NCBI RefSeq assembly: GCF_000819805.1
Contig: NZ_CDCE01000035.1
Location: 96,452 to 160,451, forward strand
Direction of reading: 5' to 3'
Source: Aeromonas diversa CDC 2478-85
GTDB lineage: Bacteria; Pseudomonadota; Gammaproteobacteria; Enterobacterales; Aeromonadaceae
DNA: 64,000 bases
Shown here: one piece after another, positions 18,187-27,401 of the stretch
How the letters are laid out: the number at the start of each line of letters is the position of its first letter
Position numbering within the stretch: the stretch's first letter is position 1
Program-made: the position numbers and the translations under genes
Notes under the pieces: generated by a model
Seen by the model: the letters and a program-made list of their open reading frames with translations, nothing else
Told to the model about the DNA's origin: nothing
Database searches by the model: none

Positions 18187-19611
18187 TCAGCTGCTGCAGG
18201 AAAGGGTGGTGCACTGATACCAGTCGGGGCTGGGGGTGGCCAGATCGTCTGCCTCGGGTTGCTCGTCGAAGGGGCGGCGCAGTGTCTCGAACAGGCGGGT
18301 AAAAGGGATCATGTCGCCTGCCTCGGCCGCGTCGATGACCCGCTGGGCCAGGGCGTTGCGCAGCACATACTTGGGGTTGACCGCCTCCATGCGGCGTGCA
18401 CGATCGGCGTCCATGCTCCCCTCGCGGCCGAGGCGAGCGCGGTAGTCTGCGAGCCAGCTTGGCCAGGCGTCGTCCTCCGGCAACAGGGCGAGCAGGGGCG
18501 GCGGCAGCTCGCCGCTTCGGGTGAGGCGGGCGAGATGGCGCAGGAACAGGTGATAGTCGACCCCATCTCGGGCCAGCAGCTGGAACAGGCGGCGGAACAG
18601 GGCCGGGTCTTCCTCTTCCCAGCTCTGCAGGCCGAGGCGTTCGCGCATCAGGGTCGAATACTCCAGCATCAGGGTCTGCTCGTAGCCTGCCAGCCCCTGC
18701 TGCAACGCCTCGCCGGGCAGGTGGCCGGCCAGGGCCTGGGCGAGCTTTTGCAGGTTCCAGTAGCCCACCGCCGGTTGCTGATCGAGGGCGTAGCGGCCGA
18801 TGCGGTCGGTGTGGTTGCAGACGAAGTCGGGCACGTAGCGGTCGATAAAGCCGTAGGGGCCGTAGTCGATGGTGAGCCCGAGCAGGGACATGTTGTCGGT
18901 GTTGAGTACCCCGTGGGTGAAGCCGGCTGCCTGCCAGCGGGCGATCAGTCGGGCGGTGCGGCGCACCACCTCGGCAAACAGGCTGATGTCATCCATACCA
19001 TCGAAGTGGTGGGCGCGCAGGTAGTCGAGCAGGTCGGGGATGCGTTCCCCCTGGCCGCTCCAGGCAAAGTACTCGATGTGGCCGAAGCGCAGGTGGTTTG
19101 GGGCGGTGCGCAGCACGGTCGCCCCCGGCTCTATGGTCTCGCGCAGCACCTCTTCATCGCTGCCGACCAGCACCAGGGCGCGGGTGGTAGGGATGCCGAG
19201 GGCGTGCAGCGCCTCGCTCGCCAGGTATTCGCGGATCGACGAGCGCAGCACGGCGCGGCCGTCACCGAAGCGGGAGAAGGGGGTCTTGCCGGCCCCCTTG
19301 AGATGGAGATCCCACAGTTGGCCGTCCGGCGCCTCTTGCTGGCCGAGCAGCAGGGCACGGCCATCGCCGAGACGCGGCACATAACTGCCAAACTGATGGC
19401 CGGCGTAGACCTGGGCCACTGGCGCCATGCCGGGCAGTGCTCGCCCCTGGCCGCAGCAGGCGAGCCAGTCGGCATCGCTCACGTCGGCCAGCCCCAGCTC
19501 GCCGAGCAGCGGGCGGTTGAGGTGCAGCAGGCGTGCCCCGGCCAGCGGTGTCGGATCAACCGGTTCGCAGGCCCAGGGCAGCTCGGTGGAAAAAGTGTTG
19601 TGCAGCTTCAC
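18187..19611 (-). CDS. selO: Protein adenylyltransferase SelO
   Basis: Pseudokinase-fold enzyme that transfers AMP to Ser/Thr/Tyr of target proteins, linked to oxidative stress. The 474-residue product has the inverted-kinase landmarks: VYAGHQFGSYVPRLGDGRA, KGAGKTPFSRFGDGRAVLR and GVLNTDNMSLLGLTIDYGPYGF (catalytic Asn/Asp region). The C-terminus ends in CTTLSCSS; the CSS tail corresponds to the selenocysteine-Ser-Ser tail of the mitochondrial homologue, with Cys in place of Sec. ATG at 19611. It is followed by a small hypothetical gene. Confidence 0.95.
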   Translation of the reverse strand: MKLHNTFSTELPWACEPVDPTPLAGARLLHLNRPLLGELGLADVSDADWLACCGQGRALPGMAPVAQVYAGHQFGSYVPRLGDGRALLLGQQEAPDGQLWDLHLKGAGKTPFSRFGDGRAVLRSSIREYLASEALHALGIPTTRALVLVGSDEEVLRETIEPGATVLRTAPNHLRFGHIEYFAWSGQGERIPDLLDYLRAHHFDGMDDISLFAEVVRRTARLIARWQAAGFTHGVLNTDNMSLLGLTIDYGPYGFIDRYVPDFVCNHTDRIGRYALDQQPAVGYWNLQKLAQALAGHLPGEALQQGLAGYEQTLMLEYSTLMRERLGLQSWEEEDPALFRRLFQLLARDGVDYHLFLRHLARLTRSGELPPPLLALLPEDDAWPSWLADYRARLGREGSMDADRARRMEAVNPKYVLRNALAQRVIDAAEAGDMIPFTRLFETLRRPFDEQPEADDLATPSPDWYQCTTLSCSS

Positions 19612-19691
19612 ATTTGCTCCTTGCGCGCCTGCCCGTCGGGGACGGCGCTGCGTATACTGCCGCCGTCTCTTACTGCTGCGGAAGTGTATCT

Positions 19692-19994
19692 ATGAAGTAT
19701 TTCCCGTTTGCCGCCATCTTGCTGGTGCTGGGCGCACCGTCACTGCACGCCGCCGATGCGGCCGCCGGCAAGGAGAAGGCGATGGTGTGCGCCGCCTGTC
19801 ACGGGGTGGAGGGCAAGGCAATGATCCCGGGTTATCCCCACCTGGCCGGGCAGAGCGCCCAGTACACAGCCAAGCAGCTCAAGGCATTTCGCGATGGCTC
19901 CCGCAGCGATCCATTGATGGCGCCCCTGGCCAAGGCGTTGTCGGATGCCGACATCGAGAACCTGGCCGCCTGGTACGCCTCGCTCAGCCCCTGA
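19692..19994 (+). CDS. Periplasmic class I cytochrome c (c553/c4-like)
   Basis: A 100-residue protein with a Sec signal peptide (about 20 residues, ending LHA-AD), one haem-binding CAACH motif near residue 33, and a C-terminal Met in DPLMAPLA that would be the sixth haem ligand. It is a small monohaem electron carrier, similar to single-domain cytochrome c4/c5 proteins. ATG at 19692 is the first start giving a signal peptide. It is divergent from selO. Confidence 0.93.
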   Translation: MKYFPFAAILLVLGAPSLHAADAAAGKEKAMVCAACHGVEGKAMIPGYPHLAGQSAQYTAKQLKAFRDGSRSDPLMAPLAKALSDADIENLAAWYASLSP

Positions 19995-19999
19995 TGGGA

Positions 20000-21820
20000 T
20001 CAGCGTCGGCAGTAGTCGATGATGAGTTCCATGAAGGCGTCACCGAAGCGCTCCAGCTTGCGCTGGCCGACGCCGTTGATGGCCAGCAGATCGCGCTCGG
20101 TCATCGGCATCGCCTCGGCCATCTCCATCAGGGTGGCGTCGTTGAAGACCACATAGGGCGGCACTTCCTCCTCCTCGGCGATCTGCTTGCGCAGCCCCTT
20201 GAGCTCCTTGAAGAGGCGACGATCGTAGTTGCCTATGTCGAGGCGGCTGCGCTTCTCCTTGCGGCTCGAGATGGGCTGAACCCGTGGCACGGCCAGCTCC
20301 AGGGGATGTTCGCCGCGCAGCACCGGACGCGCCGCCTCGGTCAGCTGCAGCACCATGTTGCGGGTGATGTTCTGGGTCAGCAGCCCCTTGTGGATGAGCT
20401 GGCGCAGCACACTCTGCCAGTGCTCGGCGCTGTGCTCCTTGCCGATGCCATAGGTGGAGAGCTTGTCGTGGCCGTGATCGCGGATGCGCTGGTTCAGCGA
20501 CCCGCGCAGCACCTCTACGACATAGCCCATACCGAAGCTCTGGCCGACCCGCCAGACGCAGGAGAGCGCCTTCTGCGCGTCCTCGGTGCCGTCATAGGTC
20601 TTGGGTGGATCGAGGCAGACGTCGCAGTTGCCGCACGGCTTGTCCAGGTATTCCCCGAAGTAGTTGAGCAGCACCTGGCGGCGGCAGGTCTGGGCCTCGG
20701 CGAAGGCCGCCATGACGTTGAGCTTGTGCTGCTCCACCTGCAGCTGCTGCGGGTTCTCTATGTTCTCGAGTAGCAGCCGCACCCGGCCTATGTCAGCCGG
20801 GTCGAACAACAGCACCGCCTCGGAGGGTGATCCGTCGCGGCCGGCGCGGCCGGTCTCCTGGTAGTAGGACTCGATGTTCTTGGGGATGTCGTAGTGCACC
20901 ACGAAACGCACGTTGGGTTTGTCAATCCCCATGCCGAAGGCGACGGTGGCGACCACGATCTCGATGTCGTCGCGCAGGAAGGCGTCCTGGGTCTGCTGGC
21001 GCTGCTCCAGGGGCAGGCCGGCATGATAGGGGGCCGCCTTGCAGCCGTGGCGGGCCAGTCGCTCGGCCACCTCTTCCACCCGGTTTCGGCTCGAGCAGTA
21101 GACGATGCCGCAGTTTCCCTTCTGACTCTGCACGTAGCGCAGCAGCTGCTCAGCCCCCTTGAACTTCTCCACCAGGCTGTAGCGGATGTTGGGGCGATCG
21201 AAGCTGGCGATATGGATGAAGGGCTCGTGCAGGGCCAGGCGGGTCAGCATGTCCTGCCGGGTTGCCTCGTCGGCGGTGGCGGTGAGGGCGATCACCGGCA
21301 CGTTCGGGAACCATTGCTTGAGCCGGCCCAGGGCCGCGTACTCGGGGCGGAAGTCGTGCCCCCACTGGGAGACGCAGTGGGCCTCGTCGATGGCGAACAG
21401 GGAGAGGGGAAGCTCCGCCAATCGTTCCAAAAAATCGGGTTGAAGCAGCCGCTCGGGGGCGACGTAGAGCAGCTTGATCTCGCCGTGGCGCATGGCGGCG
21501 AAGACCTGCACCATCTCTTCGCGGCTCAGGGCCGAGTTGAGGTAGGCGGCGGCCACCCCGTTGGCGCGCAGGGTGTCGACCTGATCCTTCATCAGCGAGA
21601 TGAGGGGCGACACCACCACCCCGAGGCCCGGACGCAGCAGGGCCGGTACCTGATAGCAGAGGGACTTGCCACCGCCGGTGGGCTTGAGTACCAGCACGTC
21701 GCGCCCGGCCAGCACCTGCTCGATGATCTCCTGTTGGCCAGCCCTGAACTGCTGGTAGCCGAACACCGCCTGCAGCAGGGCCAGGGGGGTATCGGGCAGG
21801 GTCTCGGCAATGGCGGTCAT
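20000..21820 (-). CDS. recQ: ATP-dependent DNA helicase RecQ
   Basis: 3'-5' superfamily 2 helicase in RecF-pathway recombination. The 606-residue protein has Walker A in [13 protein letters not shown], the DEAH box in [19 protein letters not shown], a QxxGRxxR motif ([10 protein letters not shown]), the zinc cysteines (CRRQ...CGNCDVC), a winged-helix RQC region and a C-terminal HRDC domain. ATG at 21820 follows AGGAGAG. It lies divergent from yigI, as in the recQ region of E. coli. Confidence 0.97.
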   Translation of the reverse strand: MTAIAETLPDTPLALLQAVFGYQQFRAGQQEIIEQVLAGRDVLVLKPTGGGKSLCYQVPALLRPGLGVVVSPLISLMKDQVDTLRANGVAAAYLNSALSREEMVQVFAAMRHGEIKLLYVAPERLLQPDFLERLAELPLSLFAIDEAHCVSQWGHDFRPEYAALGRLKQWFPNVPVIALTATADEATRQDMLTRLALHEPFIHIASFDRPNIRYSLVEKFKGAEQLLRYVQSQKGNCGIVYCSSRNRVEEVAERLARHGCKAAPYHAGLPLEQRQQTQDAFLRDDIEIVVATVAFGMGIDKPNVRFVVHYDIPKNIESYYQETGRAGRDGSPSEAVLLFDPADIGRVRLLLENIENPQQLQVEQHKLNVMAAFAEAQTCRRQVLLNYFGEYLDKPCGNCDVCLDPPKTYDGTEDAQKALSCVWRVGQSFGMGYVVEVLRGSLNQRIRDHGHDKLSTYGIGKEHSAEHWQSVLRQLIHKGLLTQNITRNMVLQLTEAARPVLRGEHPLELAVPRVQPISSRKEKRSRLDIGNYDRRLFKELKGLRKQIAEEEEVPPYVVFNDATLMEMAEAMPMTERDLLAINGVGQRKLERFGDAFMELIIDYCRR

Positions 21821-21935
21821 GTTCTCTCCTTTGGGGCCGCCATTCTAAAGCAGGGGGCCGACACAATAAACCGCGATTGCTAATGTTAATGCCCTGTTGC
21901 AGACTGGCTGGAGTCTTTACTCCAGGGATGCGGAA

Positions 21936-22400
21936 ATGAAGCAGATGCTCAAGAAGATGGCCTTAAGTGGCATCGCCAGCCTATTTACCGAGAAGATGCC
22001 GTTTAACCGGCTGCTTGGCATGGAGGTGACTCACTACGACTTCGAGCGGGTTGAGCTGCGCATCCGCATGGACGACAAGCTGATCGGCAACCCCTTTCAC
22101 AACATATTGCACGGGGGGGTCACCGCCAGCCTGCTCGACGTGGCCGGTGGCATGATAGTCGCCGCCTCGTGCATCGACGAGCTGGAGGAGTTCTCGCCGA
22201 GCTACCTCAAGGAGCGCTTCTCACGCCTCGGCACCATAGACCTGCGCGTGGATTACCTGAGACCGGGGCGGGGCACTGAGTTTATCGCCACCGCCCACAT
22301 CATCCGTGCCGGCAGCAAGGTCGCGGTGGCCCGGATGGAGCTTCATAATGAAGAGGGGACTCATATTGCTTTTGGAACAGGCACTTACCTAGTCGGTTAG
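21936..22400 (+). CDS. yigI: YigI-type hotdog thioesterase
   Basis: Acyl-CoA thioesterase of the PaaI-like hotdog family. ATG at 21936 gives 154 residues, matching the E. coli YigI length; a TTG 13 codons earlier lacks a ribosome site. The HotDog landmark NPFHNILHGGVTASLLD contains the conserved HGG motif and catalytic acidic residue. Its position next to recQ mirrors E. coli. Confidence 0.88.
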   Translation: MKQMLKKMALSGIASLFTEKMPFNRLLGMEVTHYDFERVELRIRMDDKLIGNPFHNILHGGVTASLLDVAGGMIVAASCIDELEEFSPSYLKERFSRLGTIDLRVDYLRPGRGTEFIATAHIIRAGSKVAVARMELHNEEGTHIAFGTGTYLVG

Positions 22401-22522
22401 AACCTATAGAACAGGGTCGAATAAAAAACAACCACTGATTTGATTTCGTTCAAAGGGGAGGCTGGCCCAGCGGCGAGTGCGGGCTCATACTTCTGTCGGG
22501 GCAAGGTGCAAGGAGGTACGCC

Positions 22523-23050
22523 ATGAGTGCGGGAGTCGCCAGCAAGTCATCGGGTGCGATTCTGGAACAGCTCAGATCCATGCAGGAGCTGGTTCAGACC
22601 CCCGAATGCCGGCACTGGCTCGAGCAGGAGCTGGGGGGCTATGCGGCCACCTCTGTGCTCCCTTGGTACCGCATCATCGCCTGTCGGCAACGGGGGCACT
22701 TCATCGATCTGGATAGCGGAAAACATCTGACCTGCCACATCGGCAATCAGGCGCTTAGCCAACGTGACTTGGCCAAGGTCCAGTTTATCTATGCAAGAGA
22801 ACCCGCCGCCTACTATCTCTGTCAGCATGGCCCCGAGCTCGAACCCTGGCCAGACGAGCTGCTGCAAGCCTACCAGGGCGTGTTGATCCCAGGGCATTTC
22901 TGCCTGCATGCCTGGCACGAGCCACTCGGTTCCCTGCGTCTGCAAATTGCACAGGGACTGGTTCATTTCATGGCCGAGTATCCCAAGTGCGCCAACATGA
23001 CGGCGCAACATGGCTTGAAGGCGATGCAGCACAGGCACTGGCATTTCTAG
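22523..23050 (+). CDS. Orphan protein with AbiTii-like N-terminal region
   Basis: A 175-residue soluble protein not recognised as a core gene. The segment HWLEQELGGYAATSVLPWYR (about residues 32-51) fits the W-ELnGY...lP-YR signature of the AbiTii domain found in AbiT-type phage abortive-infection proteins, and a later LGSLRLQIAQGLVHF helix corresponds in position to the domain's second conserved helix. This similarity is from memory. It has an excellent ribosome site (AAGGAGG, 7-base spacing). No toxin, nuclease or partner gene lies beside it; it interrupts the otherwise conserved recQ-yigI and hemY neighbourhood, which suggests insertion. Confidence 0.6.
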   Translation: MSAGVASKSSGAILEQLRSMQELVQTPECRHWLEQELGGYAATSVLPWYRIIACRQRGHFIDLDSGKHLTCHIGNQALSQRDLAKVQFIYAREPAAYYLCQHGPELEPWPDELLQAYQGVLIPGHFCLHAWHEPLGSLRLQIAQGLVHFMAEYPKCANMTAQHGLKAMQHRHWHF

Positions 23051-23140
23051 CGTGAAGGCGCAAGGAGGGCACCATAGAGCAATCAGCCAAGACGGATAAC
23101 ACAATCTGAAGACAAGCGGTCGATAACAAGACCATATGAA

Positions 23141-23163
23141 GAGGCCACCCAAGGGGTGGCCTC
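23141..23163. terminator. Bidirectional terminator between orphan gene and hemY
   Basis: GAGGCCACCC (23141-23150) pairs with GGGTGGCCTC (23154-23163) around a 3-base loop. It serves hemY on the minus strand and possibly the plus-strand gene; T-tracts are weak on both sides. Confidence 0.75.
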
Positions 23164-23176
23164 GATCATTAGCGGG

Positions 23177-24340
23177 TTAACCCAGAGCGAGGGACAGGGC
23201 CTGCCGGTAGTATTCGTTGGCCTTGTTGGTGAGGCGACGCTGCTCCATGATCCGGGCCAGCGCGTGGTAGACGGCGGCGCTCGGCTGGCTGGCCAACTCG
23301 GCTTCGAGCAGGGGCTGGGCCTCCTCCAGTTGACCGGCCAGCAGCGCTACCTGGCCCAGCGCGGCGCGCGCGCCAGGCTGATCCTGCATCTTGCGTAGCT
23401 GCACCAGCATCGTCTGGTAGTTCTCCAGCTTGAGGCGCGGCAGCTCGGCCAGCAGCAGGGGAGAGTTCTCCTTGCGCAGGGCATCGAGCCAGAGATCGGC
23501 CGCCTCGCTCTCGGCACCCAGGGCCCGCAGATAGCGGCCATAGGTGAGTAGCAGGTGTGGCTGCTGGCGCAGCTTGCGCGGCATCTCGAGCCACACCGGG
23601 CGCAGGGTGTCGAGCTGTCCGCTCCCCTCTTCCAAGCGGGCGCTCCAGGCTTCCTCCAGCAGGTGCTCTTCGCGTGCGGGGGAGAGCCGTCCCACCTTGC
23701 GCAGGGTGGGCAGCAGATCGATGAGGGCCGGCCATTCGCGACGGGCGCGGCGAATCTGCATCAACTGCTCCAGCACCATGGGGTGACGCGGCTGCAGGGC
23801 GTAGATGGGCTCCAGGGCTGCCAGAGCCTGCTCGTACTGCTCCTGCTCTATCTGCAATTGGGTTTGGGTCAGGGTCAGGGCCAGCTCGGCCTTGGGGTTC
23901 TCCTGCTGGGCCAGCTGCAGGTATTCGTCGCGGCGAGCCTCGTCGCCACGGGCCTGGGCGGCCTTGGCTGCGCTCAGGTAGTTGAGCAGGGGGGTGTCGC
24001 TGTTGCGGGCGCTCTTGACCAGCAGTTTCTCGGCCTGGCCATAGTGGCCCTCGGCCATGGCCAGGGTCGCGGCCACTGTCTGTTGGTTGGCCTTGCTGCG
24101 GCGACGCTTGCCAAACCAGCCGGCGGTGTTACGGCGCAGGCGCAGCAGGCGTACCAACATCCACTCGAGTAGCAAGAGTGCCCCGTAGAGCAGGATGGCG
24201 AGCAGTGCCAGGCTGGTGACCGAGCTCTCCACCGTATAGTTACCGAGGGCGATCAACACGTAGCCCTTGTTGCCCGCCGCTTCGGGACCGAAGACCAGGC
24301 CGGCGATGAGCACGGCGACCAGAAGAATGATGCGTACCAT
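23177..24340 (-). CDS. hemY: HemY, tetrapyrrole-operon membrane TPR protein
   Basis: Inner-membrane protein encoded in the hem operon; its exact role in haem synthesis is unsettled and it is not protoporphyrinogen oxidase. ATG at 24340 with a GAGGGGG site gives 387 residues. Two membrane helices lie near residues 1-25 and 40-60 (MVRIILLVAVLIAGLVFG; LALLAILLYGALLLLEWMLV), followed by a long cytoplasmic region of TPR-like helical repeats. It is the last gene of hemC-D-X-Y. Confidence 0.93.
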   Translation of the reverse strand: MVRIILLVAVLIAGLVFGPEAAGNKGYVLIALGNYTVESSVTSLALLAILLYGALLLLEWMLVRLLRLRRNTAGWFGKRRRSKANQQTVAATLAMAEGHYGQAEKLLVKSARNSDTPLLNYLSAAKAAQARGDEARRDEYLQLAQQENPKAELALTLTQTQLQIEQEQYEQALAALEPIYALQPRHPMVLEQLMQIRRARREWPALIDLLPTLRKVGRLSPAREEHLLEEAWSARLEEGSGQLDTLRPVWLEMPRKLRQQPHLLLTYGRYLRALGAESEAADLWLDALRKENSPLLLAELPRLKLENYQTMLVQLRKMQDQPGARAALGQVALLAGQLEEAQPLLEAELASQPSAAVYHALARIMEQRRLTNKANEYYRQALSLALG

Positions 24341-24351
24341 GAAACCCCCTC

Positions 24352-25422
24352 TCAATGGCCGGCCAGCAGGCGTTGCAGGCGATCGTTGAGGACCTGCTCA
24401 AGCAGGGCCTGAGTCTGGAGGCGCTCCGGATAATTGAACTGGATCCGTTCATCCTTGAGCTTGTCGATCTCGGCCAGCACGTAGCGGGTCGCACTGTCTT
24501 CCTGATTGAAGTACTGCTTCACCCAGCGCTGGGCCTTCTCCAGGCTGTCGCCATAGAGATCTTGCTGCTCCCGATAGACGGCCAGCTGGGCTTGTAGCAG
24601 CTTGGTCTTGAGGTTCTCGCGCAGGTAGATCTCTTGCTGCGGGGAGAGCAGGGCTTCGACGGCGCCGTCACGGCGGCGGATGGTGACGAAGTTTTCGGTG
24701 AAGTGGACCCAGTTCTTCTTCAGGTTGCTTTGCCAGTCATCCAGCTTGTCGCTGACCGCCTGGTCGGCCTGGCTGACCGCTTCGGGCATGGCGACCGCAT
24801 TCATGGGCAGCAGGTCAATCTGGTCGGAGAGCGCGGCCAGCTTCAGGGTCAGCCCTTCCCGATCCAGAGTCGGCAGGGCTTTAAGCTTGGCGATGTCCTC
24901 GGCCATGGCCTTGCGGATCGGCATCAGGCTGGGATCGCCGAGCGCCTTGATGCGCTCATCGGCGTTGGCCAGCATGGTGATAGCGGAGACCAGATCGTGC
25001 TCCAGCCAGAGCTTGCGACCGGCCATACGCACCAGATACTCGGATTCGGCCAGTAGCCAGTCATTGGGGCGCTTCTCGTTGAGGTCGAGCACCCGGCTCT
25101 GCAGGCTGCTCATCTCGCTCTGCAGCAGCTGCAGGTTCTTCTGCTGTCCCTGTTGATCCTGTGACAGGGCCGCCTTCAGCGCACTCAACTCACCGTTCGC
25201 GCTGGTCAGCTGGCTCTTGAGGCTGGCCATCTCGGCCTGCTGGGCAACCCCGCGCTGGTGACCATGCACATAGGTCCAGCCGGTCAGCCCCAGGGTGAGG
25301 GCGATGGCAACGCTACCCAGCACCAGGCCTGCTCGTCCGCCTCGGGTCTGGGAGGGGGCGGGGTGTTTGGTCTCGGTCGGGGCCTCTTGGGCCGTGACGG
25401 GCTGCTTCTGTTCTTCTGTCAT
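24352..25422 (-). CDS. hemX: HemX, uroporphyrinogen-III C-methyltransferase-like membrane protein
   Basis: A 356-residue single-pass membrane protein: a short Thr/Pro-rich cytoplasmic tail, a membrane helix near residues 30-50 (LVLGSVAIALTLGLTGW), then a periplasmic coiled-coil (SLKSQLTSANGELSALKAA). Database names call it a methyltransferase, but no SAM-binding motif is visible. The ATG overlaps the hemD stop by four bases (25419-25422), and hemY follows within 12 bases. Confidence 0.93.
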   Translation of the reverse strand: MTEEQKQPVTAQEAPTETKHPAPSQTRGGRAGLVLGSVAIALTLGLTGWTYVHGHQRGVAQQAEMASLKSQLTSANGELSALKAALSQDQQGQQKNLQLLQSEMSSLQSRVLDLNEKRPNDWLLAESEYLVRMAGRKLWLEHDLVSAITMLANADERIKALGDPSLMPIRKAMAEDIAKLKALPTLDREGLTLKLAALSDQIDLLPMNAVAMPEAVSQADQAVSDKLDDWQSNLKKNWVHFTENFVTIRRRDGAVEALLSPQQEIYLRENLKTKLLQAQLAVYREQQDLYGDSLEKAQRWVKQYFNQEDSATRYVLAEIDKLKDERIQFNYPERLQTQALLEQVLNDRLQRLLAGH

Positions 25423-26153
25423 TGCTTCTTCCTCAGTTCCAGGGCCGCGAGCAGAGCGTCATGGTCGGCCCCACGGGCTGTCGTGATGTCGAGAAACCCG
25501 GCCTGCGCCGCCTGCTCGGCAATGCGTGGGCTGGGTACAAACAGGGGGAGTCGCAGCAGCCACTCCCGATATTCAACTGGCGTAGCGGCCAGTAGCGCGT
25601 CGAGCAGTTCGCCACTGGTGACCAACAGGCTGTCGAGACCGGCTTGCTGCCACTGACGGCAGAGAAGCTCACCGTCCTGGTGCGGGTAGTGGCGGTGATA
25701 GACGCTCAGGCAGGTCACGTCGGCTCCCCGCTCGCGCAGGGTATCGGCGATGAGCTCGCGCCCGCCGTTACCGCGCAAGATGACGACGCGCTTACCCGCC
25801 ACCGCCTGCAGGCCGGGGAGCGCGAGCAAGCCTTCGCTGCGCGGATCGACGGGGAAAGTGCCGGTCAGACCCGCCTCACGCAGGGTCTCTGCACTGGCTT
25901 CGCCGACCGCAAAGTACTCGATATTCGGCCAGGTCTGACCAGTTTGCAACAGAAAGTCCCGAGCGAACAGCACCGCATGACGACTCACCACTATGGCGAT
26001 CTGGGCGTGTTGCAGGTGGTGGGAGAGGCTGGCCAGATCGTCCCCCGGCCGCAGCTCGAGCAGAGGGTGCACCAGGGGAGCGTGACCGGCGGCGCGCAAC
26101 CGGGCCGCCAGGGCATCGGCCTGGGGGCGGGGGCGCACCACCAGCGGCGTCAT
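25419..26153 (-). CDS. hemD: Uroporphyrinogen-III synthase
   Basis: Cyclises hydroxymethylbilane to uroporphyrinogen III. The 244-residue protein shows the weakly conserved two-domain HemD pattern, including the [20 protein letters not shown] start and [10 protein letters not shown] near residue 175. It overlaps hemC by ATGA (26150-26153) and hemX in the same way, indicating tight translational coupling. Confidence 0.95.
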   Translation of the reverse strand: MTPLVVRPRPQADALAARLRAAGHAPLVHPLLELRPGDDLASLSHHLQHAQIAIVVSRHAVLFARDFLLQTGQTWPNIEYFAVGEASAETLREAGLTGTFPVDPRSEGLLALPGLQAVAGKRVVILRGNGGRELIADTLRERGADVTCLSVYHRHYPHQDGELLCRQWQQAGLDSLLVTSGELLDALLAATPVEYREWLLRLPLFVPSPRIAEQAAQAGFLDITTARGADHDALLAALELRKKQ

Positions 26154-27079
26154 GCGCCGTAGACCTCGGCCAGGATGCGATCCGCACCGGCAGCCAGCAG
26201 ACGCTCTGCCAAGGCCTCACCGAGCGACTCGCCATTGGCCAGGGGGCCGCGGATCTCGTCGCGCAGCATCTGACTGCCGTCCGGGCTGCCGACCAGTCCG
26301 CGTAGCCAGATTTGATCCCCCTCAACCAGGGCGTAAGCACCGATAGGGACCTGACAGCCCCCCTGCAAGGCACGATTCATGGCCCGTTCGGTCAGCACCC
26401 GGGTGCGGGTCTCGGCATGTTCTAGGGGGGCCAGCAGCGCCTTGACTGCCTCGTCGTCCAGGCGGCACTCGATCCCGACGGCACCCTGCCCGTTGGCCGG
26501 CAGGCTCTGCTCCGGTTGGATGAAAGCGGTGATGCGGTGTGCCATCTCCAGCCGCTTGAGGCCTGCCGCCGCCAGTATGATGGCGTCATATTCACCGGCA
26601 TCGAGCTTGGCGAGACGGGTGTTCACGTTGCCACGGAGATCGCGGATCACCAGATCCGGTCGGCTGGCGCGTAGCTGACACTGGCGGCGCAGGCTGGAGG
26701 TGCCGACCACGGCGCCGAGCGGCAAGGCCTCTAGGGTGGAAAAGTGATTGGAAACAAAGGCATCACGGGGATCCTCCCGCTCGCAGATGGTGTGCAGGCC
26801 AAGCCCCTCGGGGAACTCCACCGGCACGTCTTTCATGGAGTGCACCGCGATGTCGGCACGGCCCTCGAGCATGGCGGTCTCGAGCTCCTTGACGAACAAA
26901 CCCTTGCCACCGACCTTGGCAAGCGGTGTATCGAGGATCTTGTCACCCTGAGTGCTCATGGGGACCAGCTCCACCTGCAGGTCGGGGTGGATCGCCTCCA
27001 ACTGTGCCTTGACGAAATTGGCCTGCCACAGGGCCAGGGGGCTTTTGCGGGTGGCGATTCTCAGGGTTCTGACCGACAT
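26150..27079 (-). CDS. hemC: Porphobilinogen deaminase (hydroxymethylbilane synthase)
   Basis: Joins four porphobilinogens to hydroxymethylbilane. The start at 27079 ([19 protein letters not shown]) matches the family and gives 309 residues; upstream in-frame ATGs lack homology. Substrate-binding arginines lie in [10 protein letters not shown] and the dipyrromethane cofactor Cys is in [13 protein letters not shown]. It is first in the hemCDXY operon and divergent from cyaA. Confidence 0.96.
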   Translation of the reverse strand: MSVRTLRIATRKSPLALWQANFVKAQLEAIHPDLQVELVPMSTQGDKILDTPLAKVGGKGLFVKELETAMLEGRADIAVHSMKDVPVEFPEGLGLHTICEREDPRDAFVSNHFSTLEALPLGAVVGTSSLRRQCQLRASRPDLVIRDLRGNVNTRLAKLDAGEYDAIILAAAGLKRLEMAHRITAFIQPEQSLPANGQGAVGIECRLDDEAVKALLAPLEHAETRTRVLTERAMNRALQGGCQVPIGAYALVEGDQIWLRGLVGSPDGSQMLRDEIRGPLANGESLGEALAERLLAAGADRILAEVYGA

Positions 27080-27273
27080 ATCAATCTGTTGCATCATTTT
27101 TACAAGGAAAACGATCTTATCACCCTTTCGGCAGGCTTTCATGGGCGAGGGGGGAAAAGCGGGATCCCCCCCAAACTGTGCCAGTTGGGAATAATTTTTA
27201 TTCCCTTGAAACTAATGGTTAACTATATGAATAAAAACGCCTTTATCACTTTCCTGTGAAACCTGTTGAAGAG

Positions 27274-27282
27274 TGTGGATAA
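27274..27282 (-). promoter_or_regulatory. DnaA box (perfect nonamer)
   Basis: TGTGGATAA on the plus strand is TTATCCACA on the minus strand, the strongest DnaA-box consensus. It is single, so it is not an origin; it may be regulatory or chance. Confidence 0.5.
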
Positions 27283-27329
27283 ATTATTACGGGATAGCTC
27301 AGCCCCTTGTTTACCGCCATGAATTGCAT

Positions 27330-27345
27330 TGTTAACATGATCACA
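27330..27345 (+). promoter_or_regulatory. CRP site in the cyaA promoter
   Basis: TGTTA-ACATGA-TCACA fits the CRP consensus TGTGA-N6-TCACA with one mismatch. From memory the E. coli cyaA CRP site is TGTTA-N6-TCACG, so the position and the TGTTA variant are conserved. It would give negative feedback by cAMP-CRP. Confidence 0.75.
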
Positions 27346-27401
27346 GTTTCGTGACGTTCCGCACCGGTTGACGTCCTCTTCACAGGTACAAAGGCAGGTC
27401 T

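Larger units (their letters stand above)
27080..27401. promoter_or_regulatory. hemC-cyaA divergent control region
   Basis: This 322-bp gap contains no supported gene. It must hold the promoters for hemC (leftward) and cyaA (rightward). It contains a CRP-like site at 27330-27345 and a perfect DnaA-box nonamer at 27274-27282, listed separately. The composition is AT-richer than the flanking genes. Confidence 0.75.

Noticed and set aside
27274-27282. Replication origin at the DnaA box
   Set aside because: A single box without AT-rich unwinding region, other boxes or dnaA/gidA neighbours.
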